Shown here: one piece after another, positions 1 to 6,635 of the stretch
Layout of the letters: the number at the start of each line of letters is the position of its first letter
Position numbering within the stretch: the first letter of the stretch is position 1
Assembly (NCBI RefSeq): GCF_009811555.1
Contig: NZ_BLIN01000002.1
Location: forward strand, 1,178,001-1,242,000
Source of the DNA: Streptomyces caniferus
Lineage (GTDB): Bacteria > Actinomycetota > Actinomycetes > Streptomycetales > Streptomycetaceae
Direction: 5' to 3'
DNA: 64,000 nucleotides
Notes under the pieces: generated by a model
What the model was told of the DNA's origin: nothing
What the model saw: the letters and a program-made list of their open reading frames with translations, nothing else
Databases searched by the model: none
Program-made: the position numbers and the translations under genes

Positions 1-2
1 TG

Positions 3-869
3 CAGTCGGCGCTCGCCATGCTCGCGCCCGTGTGGGGCCTGAAGCCGCTGCTGGACATCGACGAGGCGACGGCCCGTGACAACCTTGCCCGGGCCGCGGT
101 GATGGCCCTGTCGTACGTGGCCCAGTCGGCGCGTGGGCCGGGCCTGCCGATGGTGCCGCAGAAGGAGATCGACACGGCGGAGACCGTCGTGGAGCGCTTC
201 ATGAAGCGCTGGCGCGGGGAGCCCGACCCCCAGCACGTCAAGGCCGTCGACGCCTACTGGACCTCGGCCGCCGAGCACGGCATGAACCCCTCCACCTTCA
301 CCGCCCGCTCCATCGCCTCCACGGGCGCGGACGTGGCGGCCGCGCTGTCCGGCGCGGTCGGCGCGATGTCCGGTCCGCTGCACGGCGGGGCGCCCTCCCG
401 CGTCCTCGGCATGATCGAGGAGATCGAGCGGTCCGGCGACGCCTCCGCGTACGTCCGGCAGGCGCTGGACAAGGGCGAGCGGCTGATGGGCTTCGGCCAC
501 CGCGTCTACCGTGCCGAGGACCCGCGGGCGCGGGTGCTGCGGCGCACCGCCAAGGAGCTGGGCGCCCCGCGCTTCGAGATCGCCGAGGCGCTGGAGAAGG
601 CTGCGCTGGAGGAACTGCGCAGCCGCCGTCCCGACCGGGTGCTGGCCACCAACGTCGAGTTCTGGGCGGCCATCGTCCTGGACTTCGCCGAGGTCCCGGC
701 GCACATGTTCACCTCGATGTTCACCTGCGCCCGTACGGCCGGGTGGAGCGCGCACATCTTGGAGCAGAAGCGGACGGGCCGACTGGTCCGGCCGTCGGCC
801 CGGTATGTGGGCCCGCCGGTGCGTGGCCCGCAGGAAATTGCGGGGTACTCCGATATTGCGCCTCGCTAA
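3..869 (+). CDS. Citrate synthase (5' end outside window)
   Basis: Citrate synthase condenses acetyl-CoA and oxaloacetate to citrate. The frame is open from base 3, so the start lies upstream of the window; the visible 288 codons are the C-terminal part. The family signatures are clear: GPLHGGAPS (substrate-binding His), MGFGHRVY (active-site His and CoA loop), and a C-terminal block running from ATNVEFWAA to TAGWSAHILEQ. At the usual catalytic Asp position (NVDFY in classical enzymes) this protein has NVEFW, a Glu; I believe this occurs in actinobacterial citrate synthase 2 paralogues, so it need not mean inactivity. The gene converges on the TetR gene, and the gap between them is filled by the repeat element described below. 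A methylcitrate synthase cannot be excluded from sequence alone. Confidence 0.9.
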   Translation, partial: QSALAMLAPVWGLKPLLDIDEATARDNLARAAVMALSYVAQSARGPGLPMVPQKEIDTAETVVERFMKRWRGEPDPQHVKAVDAYWTSAAEHGMNPSTFTARSIASTGADVAAALSGAVGAMSGPLHGGAPSRVLGMIEEIERSGDASAYVRQALDKGERLMGFGHRVYRAEDPRARVLRRTAKELGAPRFEIAEALEKAALEELRSRRPDRVLATNVEFWAAIVLDFAEVPAHMFTSMFTCARTAGWSAHILEQKRTGRLVRPSARYVGPPVRGPQEIAGYSDIAPR

Positions 870-877
870 TTCTTTGG

Positions 878-1141
878 CTTCCCACGTTTTTGGCTTTTCC
901 GCCGTTGTTGTTGCTCGCCGTTGCCCGCCCGCTAACGCGGTGCGCTCGTCGTTGCGCCTGGTGGCGGCTTCCAACGTTGTCGGCTGTCCCGCCGTGGTGG
1001 TTTGTCGCCGTTGCGCCTGCGGCGGGCGGGGTCCGCTGCGCGGGGCTGTGGGTGCGGTGACGGGCCTGCGGGGCCTGGTGTGTGGACTGCTTCGCTTTAC
1101 GTCCACACACCAGGCCCCTCCGGCCCGTCCCCTCCCGTGGG
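878..1141 (+). repeat. Repeat element copy 1 (gap A, left arm), ends in hairpin
   Basis: Non-coding, about 264 bp. It starts just after the citrate synthase stop with CTTCCCACGTTTTT and ends with CCCTCCCGTGGG just beyond hairpin 1. Read against the reverse complement of 1283-1554 it matches block by block: CTTCCCACGTTTT, GGCTTT(T/C)CCGCCGT, GTTGCTCGCCGTT, CCCGCCCGCT(A/G)ACGCGG, CGTTGCGCCTG, TGACGGGCCTGCG. The two arms are therefore diverged inverted copies. CGTTGCGCCTG..GGCGG occurs twice inside it. Nothing here looks like a real protein-coding gene. Confidence 0.75.
1059..1129. repeat. Hairpin 1, loop TGCTTCGCTTTAC
   Basis: The inner arms 1070-1087 and 1101-1118 are a perfect 18-bp inverted repeat around the 13-nt loop at 1088-1100. 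Pairing continues outward to 1059/1129 with only two mismatches. The loop is closed by GGAC/GTCC. It lies between two converging genes, so it could act as a bidirectional terminator, but the loop is identical (in one orientation or the other) in the other three hairpins at 1295, 47297 and 47514, which ordinary terminators would not require. Confidence 0.85.
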
Positions 1142-1282
1142 GGAGTAAGTGAAGGCCGGTGGGGGCGGGCCGTCGCTGTGGCCGTTCTGGCCCTTGCCGG
1201 TCGTACCGGGGGACGCGTTTCTGCGTGATCACGAGGCGCACCGGACCCGTCACGTCGCCCCCCACTCACGTTTTCCCTCCCA

Positions 1283-1554
1283 CCCACGGGAGGGGACGGG
1301 CCTGCGCGGGTGGGGGTGTCCGGACGTAAAGCGAAGCAGTCCGGACACCCCCACCCGCGCAGGCCCGTCACCGCACCCCGACAGCCCCGCGCAGCGGCCC
1401 CGCCCGCCGCAGGCGCAACGACGACAAACCCCCACGCCGGGACCGGCAAAGCGCAGCGGACGGGCCCGCCGCAGGCGCAACGACGGGCGCACCGCGTCAG
1501 CGGGCGGGAAACGGCGAGCAACCCCCACGGCGGGAAAGCCGAAAACGTGGGAAG
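1283..1554 (-). repeat. Repeat element copy 2 (gap A, right arm, inverted)
   Basis: Inverted, diverged copy of 878-1141, ending three bases before the TetR stop codon. It contains two copies of the CGTTGCGCCTGCGGCGG motif (read on the minus strand) and hairpin 2 at its inner end. The two copies face each other hairpin to hairpin, separated by about 140 bp of unrelated sequence (1142-1282). Open frames across it are by-products of the inverted GC-rich repeat and show no recognisable domain. Confidence 0.75.
1295..1369. repeat. Hairpin 2, perfect 31-bp stem, loop GTAAAGCGAAGCA
   Basis: Arms 1295-1325 and 1339-1369 are perfectly complementary over 31 bp around the 13-nt loop 1326-1338. The loop is the exact reverse complement of the loop of hairpin 1. 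The stem differs from hairpin 1 beyond the first few pairs (GTGTCCGGAC here against GTGTGTGGAC there), yet stays fully paired. Changes on both arms therefore match, as expected if structure rather than sequence is kept. Confidence 0.9.
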
Positions 1555-1556
1555 CG

Positions 1557-2186
1557 CTACCCCAAAGGGCTTAGCTGGGAGTCGATGATCTTGGCCCATT
1601 GCTCGACCACCCGGTCACGACGAGCCGTGTCGTCGGTCAGCAGATTCGCCAGGCCCAGGCCGCGGGCCATGTCGAGCAGTCCCTGGACCGTTTCCCGGAC
1701 GCCGGGCACCGCCTCGTCCGCGTCCAGGAGGGCGACCGCCGTGCGATGGGCCTCCCGGCCGACCTTGGCTTCCAGGGCGGTGACCCGGTCACGCAGCGGC
1801 TCCTCGTCGGAGGCGGCGACCCACAGGTGCAGCGCGGCGCGGAACAGCGGGCCCGTGTAGAGGCCGACCAGCTCCTCGACGATGATCCAGGTGCGGGCCA
1901 CGGAGCCGGCCGGCGGCAGGTTGCGGGCGACGGCCTTGACCGCGCCCTGACGCTTCTCGGCGACGTGTTCCACGGCCGCCGTGAACAGGTCTTCGCGGGT
2001 GCGGAAGTGGTGCTGGGCCGCGCCCCGTGAGACGCCGGCGCGCTCGGCGACCACGGAGACCGTGCTGCCGCTCCAGCCGCGTTCGGCCAGGCAGGAGACG
2101 GCGGCCTCCAGCAGTTTGAGGCGGGTGGCGCGGCTGCGTTCCTGCTGGGGCTGCTTGGGGCCGCGGGCGGGGGTCAGCGCGCCCAT
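1557..2186 (-). CDS. TetR/AcrR-family repressor of the acyl-CoA operon
   Basis: A 209-aa regulator with an N-terminal TetR helix-turn-helix (residues about 18-65: LLEAAVSCLAERGWSGST, then VVAERAGVSRGAAQHHF) and a helical ligand-binding C-terminal half. Its start lies 13 bp inside the end of the enoyl-CoA hydratase gene, so it is the last, probably translationally coupled, gene of the acyl-CoA operon. TetR proteins in this position (LiuR, PsrA or FadR type) usually sense an acyl-CoA pathway intermediate and repress the operon; that role is inferred from context. The likely targets are the two similar operator-like sites at about 4909-4935 and 14209-14237. The ligand cannot be read from sequence. 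The stop codon sits right at the edge of repeat copy 2. Confidence 0.88.
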   Translation of the reverse strand: MGALTPARGPKQPQQERSRATRLKLLEAAVSCLAERGWSGSTVSVVAERAGVSRGAAQHHFRTREDLFTAAVEHVAEKRQGAVKAVARNLPPAGSVARTWIIVEELVGLYTGPLFRAALHLWVAASDEEPLRDRVTALEAKVGREAHRTAVALLDADEAVPGVRETVQGLLDMARGLGLANLLTDDTARRDRVVEQWAKIIDSQLSPLG

Positions 2187-2944
2187 GCCGGGGCCCGTCG
2201 TTCCAGGAAGGCGGTCATGCCCTCGCGGGCCTCGGCGGAGCCGAAGAGTCGTGCGGACTGTTCGGCCAGCGCCTCGGTGTCGCGGTCGAAGGCCGCCAGC
2301 ACCTCTGCCGTGACCAGCTTCTTCGACTCGGCCAGCCCCTGGGGCGACCCTTTGCGCAGCCCCTCCAGTACGGGCGCGAGGCCGGTGTCGACCTCGTCTG
2401 CCGCGAGCGTGACCAGGCCGATCCTGGCGGCCTCCGCCGCGCCGAACTTCTCACCGGTCAGGTAGTAGCGGCCGGCCGCGCGCGGGTCCAGCCGCGGCAG
2501 CAGCGGCAGGGAGATGACGGCGGGGGCGAGGCCGAGGCGGGCCTCGGTGAACGCGAAGGTGGCGGCGGGCCCGGCCACGGAGATGTCGCAGGCGCCGAGC
2601 AGGCCGAGGCCCCCGGCCCGGACATGCCCGGTGACCCGCGCGACGACCGGTTTGGGCAGCGCCACGATGCTGCGCAGCAGCCGGGCCAGGCCCAGCGGCC
2701 CGTCCTTCGCCGAGCCCGAGGTGGCCTCGGAGAGGTCCGCCCCGGCGCAGAACGTGCCGCCGGTGTGGGTGAGCACGACGGCGCGGGTGGCGTCGTCGGC
2801 GGCGGCGTCGGCGAAGGCCTGGCCGAGTTCGGCGACCAGTCGGTTGGAGAGGGCGTTGCGGTTGTGCGGGGAGTCCAGGGTGAGGGTGGTGATGCCGTGC
2901 TCGTGGGAGCGCGGGACCAGGGTCGTGGCGGGTGCGTCGGTCAT
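2174..2944 (-). CDS. Enoyl-CoA hydratase/isomerase family protein
   Basis: A 256-aa crotonase-fold protein. The oxyanion-hole signatures are visible: LDSPHNRNALSNRLV near residue 25, GTFCAGADLSE near residue 65, and ARVTGHVRAGGLGLLGACDI near residues 103-122. Crotonases hydrate trans-2-enoyl-CoA in beta-oxidation-like pathways. Here the partners are an acyl-CoA ligase, an acyl-CoA dehydrogenase and a biotin-dependent acyl-CoA carboxylase, so branched-chain or isoprenoid acyl-CoA breakdown is the most likely setting. The ATG overlaps the stop of the upstream ligase gene (ATGA), and the 3' end overlaps the TetR gene, which indicates a tight operon. The exact substrate is not readable; a methylglutaconyl-CoA hydratase-like role is one possibility. 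Confidence 0.87.
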   Translation of the reverse strand: MTDAPATTLVPRSHEHGITTLTLDSPHNRNALSNRLVAELGQAFADAAADDATRAVVLTHTGGTFCAGADLSEATSGSAKDGPLGLARLLRSIVALPKPVVARVTGHVRAGGLGLLGACDISVAGPAATFAFTEARLGLAPAVISLPLLPRLDPRAAGRYYLTGEKFGAAEAARIGLVTLAADEVDTGLAPVLEGLRKGSPQGLAESKKLVTAEVLAAFDRDTEALAEQSARLFGSAEAREGMTAFLERRAPAWAR

Positions 2945-4530
2945 CGGGGCGTCGAGCTCCTTTCCCTGGCGCGCAGTTCGCGCCGCAGGATCTTTCCGGT
3001 GGTGGCGCGCGGCACGCTCTCCAGGAATTCCACGCGGCGCACTTTCTTGTACGGGGCGACCTGCCCGGCAACGTACGCGATGACCTCGTCCTCGCTCAGC
3101 CGGGCCCCCCGCTGCCGGACCACGAACGCCTTGGGCACCTCGTTGCCGTCCGTGTCCTCGACCCCGATGACCGCCGCGTCGGCGATGGCGTCGTGCGCGA
3201 GCAGCAGCGCTTCGAGGTCCGCGGGGGCGACCTGGTAGCCCTTGTATTTGATCAACTCCTTGACGCGGTCGACCACATACAGCCAGCCGTCCTCGTCCGC
3301 CCGCCCGACGTCGCCGGTGTGCAGCCAGCCGTCGGGGTCGATCATCGCGTCGGTGGCGGCGGGCCGCCCGAGGTAGCCCTTCATGACCTGCGGGCCGCGG
3401 ATGAGGATCTCGCCGCTGTGCCCCGGCGGCACGTCCTCGCCGGACTCCAGGGACACCAGCCGCATCTCGGTGTTGGGGATCAGCTTGCCGACGGCGCCCG
3501 GCGGCGGGTTCGGCGTGTCGAGCGGTACGACATGGGTGCCGGGCGAGAGTTCGGTCATCCCGTAGGCCTGCAGGACCGGCGGCAGGCCGAGCCGCCGGGA
3601 GCAGGCCGCCGCCAGCTCGGCGTCCAGGGGCGCCGCGGCGGAGACCAGGTACCGCAGGGAGGACAGGTCGTACTCGGCGACCAGGGGGTGTTTGGCCAGG
3701 GCGAGCACGATCGGGGGCGCGACGTAGACGGCCGTGATGCGGTGCTGCTCGATGGCGGCGAGGAACTGCCGCAGGTCGAAGCGGGGCAGGACGACGACGG
3801 TGGCGCCGTTGCGCAGCGGGGCGTTCATCAGGGCGGTCAGCCCGTAGATGTGGAAGAAGGGCAGCACCGCCAGCACCCGGTCGTCCGGGCCGTTGGAGAC
3901 CAGCGGGGTGAGCTGGGCGAGGTTGGTGGCGATGCTGCGGTGGGTGAGCATCACGCCCTTGGGAGAGCCGGTGGTGCCCGAGGAGTAGGGCAGTGCGGCC
4001 AGGTCGTCGGCCGGGTCGAGGGTGACGGACGGTTCCGGGTCGGTGCAGGTGAGGAGGTCCTGGACACAGCGGTGGCCCTCGGCCCGGTCGCAGACGAGGA
4101 TCTCGGCGATCCCGCCGGTCCGCGCCGCGGCGGCGCGGGCGGTGTCCAGCAGCGCCGATACGGTCACGATCCAGCGGGCCCCGGAGTCCGCCAGCTGTTG
4201 GGCGAACTCGCCCTCGGTGGCCAGCGGGTGGACGGTGGTGACCGCCGCGCCGCAGCGCGAGGCGGCGTAGAAGACGACGGGGAAGAGCACGCTGTTCGGG
4301 CTGTGCAGGGCGAGCACCTCGCCCTTGCGGACCCCGGCCGCCGTGAGGGCGGCCGCGAGCCGGCGGCTGAAGTGGTCCAGCCGGTCGTAGCCGAGGGTGG
4401 TGCCGTCGAGGCCGTCGATCAGGGCGGGCCGGTCGCCGTACTCGGCCGCCCGCCCGAGGACGGCCTCGTGGATCGGCAGCTCTACGGGCGCGACGTCGGC
4501 GTACTCGCTGTGGAAGACGTGGGACACCAT
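2941..4530 (-). CDS. Acyl-CoA ligase, 4-coumarate-CoA ligase-like (ANL superfamily)
   Basis: A 529-aa adenylate-forming enzyme that would activate a carboxylic acid to its CoA thioester through an acyl-AMP. The AMP-binding P-loop is LPYSSGTTGSPKGV (about residues 180-193), followed by YGMTELSPG (A5), WLHTGDVGRADEDGW (A7/A8 hinge), KELIKYKGYQV and the C-terminal catalytic Lys in PRATTGKILRREL (A10). The start at 4530 (MVSHVFHSEYADV) has a GGAAAGG ribosome site; an in-frame upstream extension is proline-rich and unlike the family. The length is normal. Grouping with an acyl-CoA dehydrogenase, a carboxylase and a hydratase suggests it feeds a fatty or terpenoid acid into the operon's pathway. 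It lies downstream of a remnant dehydrogenase and a promoter/operator region. Confidence 0.88.
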   Translation of the reverse strand: MVSHVFHSEYADVAPVELPIHEAVLGRAAEYGDRPALIDGLDGTTLGYDRLDHFSRRLAAALTAAGVRKGEVLALHSPNSVLFPVVFYAASRCGAAVTTVHPLATEGEFAQQLADSGARWIVTVSALLDTARAAAARTGGIAEILVCDRAEGHRCVQDLLTCTDPEPSVTLDPADDLAALPYSSGTTGSPKGVMLTHRSIATNLAQLTPLVSNGPDDRVLAVLPFFHIYGLTALMNAPLRNGATVVVLPRFDLRQFLAAIEQHRITAVYVAPPIVLALAKHPLVAEYDLSSLRYLVSAAAPLDAELAAACSRRLGLPPVLQAYGMTELSPGTHVVPLDTPNPPPGAVGKLIPNTEMRLVSLESGEDVPPGHSGEILIRGPQVMKGYLGRPAATDAMIDPDGWLHTGDVGRADEDGWLYVVDRVKELIKYKGYQVAPADLEALLLAHDAIADAAVIGVEDTDGNEVPKAFVVRQRGARLSEDEVIAYVAGQVAPYKKVRRVEFLESVPRATTGKILRRELRARERSSTPR

Positions 4531-4684
4531 GCCGGGGCCTTTCCCTTCGACGGTGGGTACGGCGGGGCGGGTACGGCGGGGTGGTGCGGGGCGGGGCGGC
4601 ACCGGTGGCACGGGTACTGGTCGGCCGGGCAGCCGGTCAGCCGGTCAGCCGGTCTGCGACTGCCACACGGGCACGGGCAGCAGC

Positions 4685-4790
4685 ATGGCGCGCTCAGTAC
4701 GACTTGGGCAGTCCCAGGGACTGGTGCGAGACGAAGTTGAGGGTCATCTCGCGGCTGACGGGGGCGATCCGCGCCGCCCGGGCGACGTTC
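4685..4790. repeat. Direct repeat, copy A (acyl-CoA dehydrogenase 3' end)
   Basis: Nearly identical to 6530-6635: the first 57 bases are the same, then scattered changes appear, and the match fades beyond about 4790. Both copies encode the C-terminal dozens of residues of an acyl-CoA dehydrogenase (ending SHQSLGLPKSY). The two copies bracket the VOC/MerR cassette, about 1.84 kb apart start to start. Confidence 0.85.
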
Positions 4791-4849
4791 ACCAGGACGG
4801 CCGTCCCGTAGTGGTGGGTGAGTCGCGCCAAAGGGACTGCTGTGCCCAT
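4694..4849 (-). pseudogene. Remnant of a second acyl-CoA dehydrogenase (51 codons)
   Basis: This short frame begins at an ATG with a good ribosome site (GAGGGGG) and starts MGT, as does the intact dehydrogenase at 7703. It then jumps to the extreme C-terminus: LTHHYGTAVLVNVARAARIA followed by PVSREMTLNFVSHQSLGLP and KSY. The intact enzyme reads LTQEYGLASLITAARVARIA at the same place. The simplest reading is a paralogous dehydrogenase gene that lost its middle by deletion and kept its start, ribosome site and end. It has no FAD or substrate site, so it cannot be an enzyme. It may persist as a translated leader for the ligase gene 163 bp downstream. Alternatively it is a by-product of the recombination that brought in the VOC/MerR cassette. 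Confidence 0.75.
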
Positions 4850-4908
4850 GAGTTCTGCCCCCTCGCTGCGCTGGACTAGCGGCCTTCAGAGGGTGACAGC
4901 GGCAGCAA

Positions 4909-4935
4909 GAACAATCAAGCGTGCTTGCATAATTT
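4909..4935 (-). promoter_or_regulatory. Operator-like site A before ligase-hydratase-TetR genes
   Basis: Read on the plus strand, the region holds CAATCAAGC, GT, GCTTGCATAATTT, with arms CAAGC/GCTTG forming a short dyad. Almost the same sequence lies upstream of the other half of the catabolic operon at 14209-14237, including the GCAAGAA..CAATCAAGC lead-in. It is placed 60-90 bp upstream of the remnant dehydrogenase start and is locally AT-rich, as expected of a promoter/operator. TetR control is inferred. In the rest of the 290-bp gap (4850-5139) I see nothing else. Confidence 0.6.
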
Positions 4936-5139
4936 GCGACGTGCACCGAGCGCCCGCCCAGTCACGTTTCCGACGGCCACACCTTCCCCGTAGGCTCAAC
5001 GGCGCCAGTACGGCGAACGGCCCACCCCGGATGCCCCGGGGCGGGCCCAGTCGCTCGACCGCGTCCTGACAGGCGCCCGCCGCACTCGACGCCGGCGACT
5101 ACACGAACCGGAACGTGATCGAGCGCCGCTACTGCCACA

Positions 5140-5958
5140 TCACTGCCAGGTGGCTGTCTCCGGGTCGATCCCGTGAGCGCGCGCGCACTCGTCGATGCTT
5201 TGCCGAAACCAGGAGGCCAGCCCGACCCGGATTCCGTCGTAGTGGGCAGAGAAGCCAGGGTCGGACTCGAACATTCTCCCCAGGCACACCTGCATCTGTC
5301 GCGTGAGCGGGAAGAAATGGGAAAATACTTCGCGGTGGCGTTCGACGAGCGCGTTCGCTTCCGGGCCGCCCGGAAGGAAACCCTGATCCAGGGCGTTGCC
5401 CAGATCGAGCTGCAACGTGGACATCGCCGCGGAGAGCGACTGCCATTGCTCCCGCGTGCGAGAAGCGGACCGCTCGGCGAACTGTGCCCATTGCACAGAA
5501 TCCCCCCACACGGTGCGGGCCTGCCGGGATCGATGGGCGTCCCAGTCCGCCCCGAAGATCTCCGACTGCGCTTCATCGTTGAGGAGGATGCCCCGCTCGT
5601 GAGCCTCGGTCATCCGTTCCAGGCGCTCGTCGAGCTGTTGCAGGTCCTGGATGCGCTCGGCGAGCTGGGCACGCTGCTCACGCAAGGTAGCGCCGATCTC
5701 CGCTGTCGCGTCATCGAGAACCTCACGCACCGCGTCCAGCCCGAGACCAGCCTCCCGGTACGCGACGATTCGATGCAGCCGTTGCAGGTCCGGGTCGGTG
5801 TACTGGCGATAGCCGGCGGTGGTGCGCACGGACGGCGACGCCAAGCCGATCTCGTCCCAATGATGAAGCGTGCGGACGGTCACTCCCACCAGCTCAGCGG
5901 CCGCGCCCACCGTGACGCCGTCACGGCTGTCGCGCTCGCTTTCAACCATGGACACCAT
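5140..5958 (-). CDS. MerR-family regulator with TipAS-like C-terminal domain
   Basis: A 272-aa protein. The N-terminal MerR DNA-binding domain is at residues about 14-85 (VTVGAAAELVGVTVRTLHHW, then a wing reading AGYRQYTDPDLQRL). A coiled-coil dimerisation helix follows (about 85-125), then an all-helical C-terminal domain resembling the antibiotic-binding TipAS domain (WDAHRSRQARTVWGDSVQW; SDPGFSAHYDGIRVGLASWF). The start at 5958 was chosen for its GGAGGGGGG ribosome site; in-frame codons reach upstream into the VOC gene. It overlaps the VOC gene by 17 bp, so the two are co-transcribed. TipA-type proteins detect thiopeptides or other drugs and activate their own operon; the matching dyad is at 6504-6520. 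The drug is unknown. Confidence 0.85.
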   Translation of the reverse strand: MVSMVESERDSRDGVTVGAAAELVGVTVRTLHHWDEIGLASPSVRTTAGYRQYTDPDLQRLHRIVAYREAGLGLDAVREVLDDATAEIGATLREQRAQLAERIQDLQQLDERLERMTEAHERGILLNDEAQSEIFGADWDAHRSRQARTVWGDSVQWAQFAERSASRTREQWQSLSAAMSTLQLDLGNALDQGFLPGGPEANALVERHREVFSHFFPLTRQMQVCLGRMFESDPGFSAHYDGIRVGLASWFRQSIDECARAHGIDPETATWQ

Positions 5959-6487
5959 TGTGGCCCCCCTCCGCCGATCCCGGGGCGAAGATTCCGGCCG
6001 AGGCGAGATCATGCGCTTCCTGGCTGTCAGGATCGAACTCCTGCGCCGCGGTGAACACGACCCGCGCACCCTCGGGGGTGATCACCTCGACGTCGCGAGT
6101 ACGCCACGGCGTATCCCGCGGCCCCGTCACGCTGCCCGGCACGAGCTCCGAACACGCCTTGACGAGGGGATCGATCTCGCTCAGCACGCATAAGAAACTC
6201 ACACTCATCGCCGGCACTTCGGGCACCTCGGCACCGGCCTCCGCAGGAACGAGCAGGACATCCTGGAACGCCCACCGGCGCAGGTGGACCACCTGCCCCG
6301 GGATGCTGAACAGCTCGATGAAGCCGAACCCTCGCACCCAGAAATCCGTCGACGCCGCCAAGTCCGACGTCGGAACCGTCACGAACACCGGCATCGCGTA
6401 GATGCCGCGGAACACCTCTGGTGCAACCGCCTTCGGTCCACGCTCGGATACGGGGCCCATTTCGAATGCGTTGAAGAAATCGCTCAT
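5942..6487 (-). CDS. VOC-fold protein (glyoxalase/bleomycin-resistance type)
   Basis: A 181-aa protein with a vicinal-oxygen-chelate fold pattern: MPVFVTVPTSDLAASTDFWV at residues 32-51, FIELFSIPGQVVHLRRW, then a second half with RDVEVITPEGARVVFTAAQ. VOC proteins bind and sequester drugs or act as metal-dependent lyases or dioxygenases. The pairing with a TipAS-type MerR regulator favours a drug-response role (inference). Codon 99 (6191-6193) is TTA, the rare bldA-dependent leucine codon of Streptomyces, so translation may be limited to late growth. The gene is preceded by a MerR-type dyad promoter and sits inside an otherwise catabolic operon, which suggests insertion of a ready-made cassette. 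Confidence 0.8.
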   Translation of the reverse strand: MSDFFNAFEMGPVSERGPKAVAPEVFRGIYAMPVFVTVPTSDLAASTDFWVRGFGFIELFSIPGQVVHLRRWAFQDVLLVPAEAGAEVPEVPAMSVSFLCVLSEIDPLVKACSELVPGSVTGPRDTPWRTRDVEVITPEGARVVFTAAQEFDPDSQEAHDLASAGIFAPGSAEGGHNGVHG

Positions 6488-6503
6488 GCCGCCTACCGTC
6501 CCC

Positions 6504-6525
6504 CCTCACGCAACGTGAGGGTCAA
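6504..6525 (-). promoter_or_regulatory. MerR-type operator/promoter of the VOC-MerR cassette
   Basis: CCTCACG-CAA-CGTGAGG (6504-6520) is a perfect 7-bp dyad with a 3-bp centre. On the minus strand the -35-like hexamer TTGACC (6525-6520) runs directly into it, the arrangement typical of MerR-activated promoters where the dyad fills an over-long spacer. A matching -10 is not obvious (GGTAGG near 6495). The VOC start codon follows within 20 bp of the dyad, so the transcript would have a very short leader. Confidence 0.7.
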
Positions 6526-6529
6526 GCCG

Positions 6530-6635
6530 CATGGCGCGCTCAGTACGACTTGGGCAGTCCCAGGGACTGGTGCGAGACGAAGTTGAGGATCATTTCGCGG
6601 CTGACCGGGGCGATCCGTGCCACCCGGGCGGCGGT
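6530..6635. repeat. Direct repeat, copy B (inside intact dehydrogenase gene)
   Basis: Counterpart of 4685-4790. It covers the stop codon and C-terminal codons of the intact acyl-CoA dehydrogenase plus about 10 bp beyond its stop. The identity of the first 57 bases, including the few bases past the stop codon, indicates that the two copies share a common origin by duplication rather than mere protein homology. Confidence 0.85.

Noticed and set aside
721..1599. Long open frames on both strands across gap A (up to about 290 codons)
   Set aside because: They run through inverted GC-rich repeats and hairpins, are Arg/Pro/Ala-rich, show no domain, and opposite strands are open at once; the shared peptides (such as FALR or RKAKQS) are just the translated hairpin loop.
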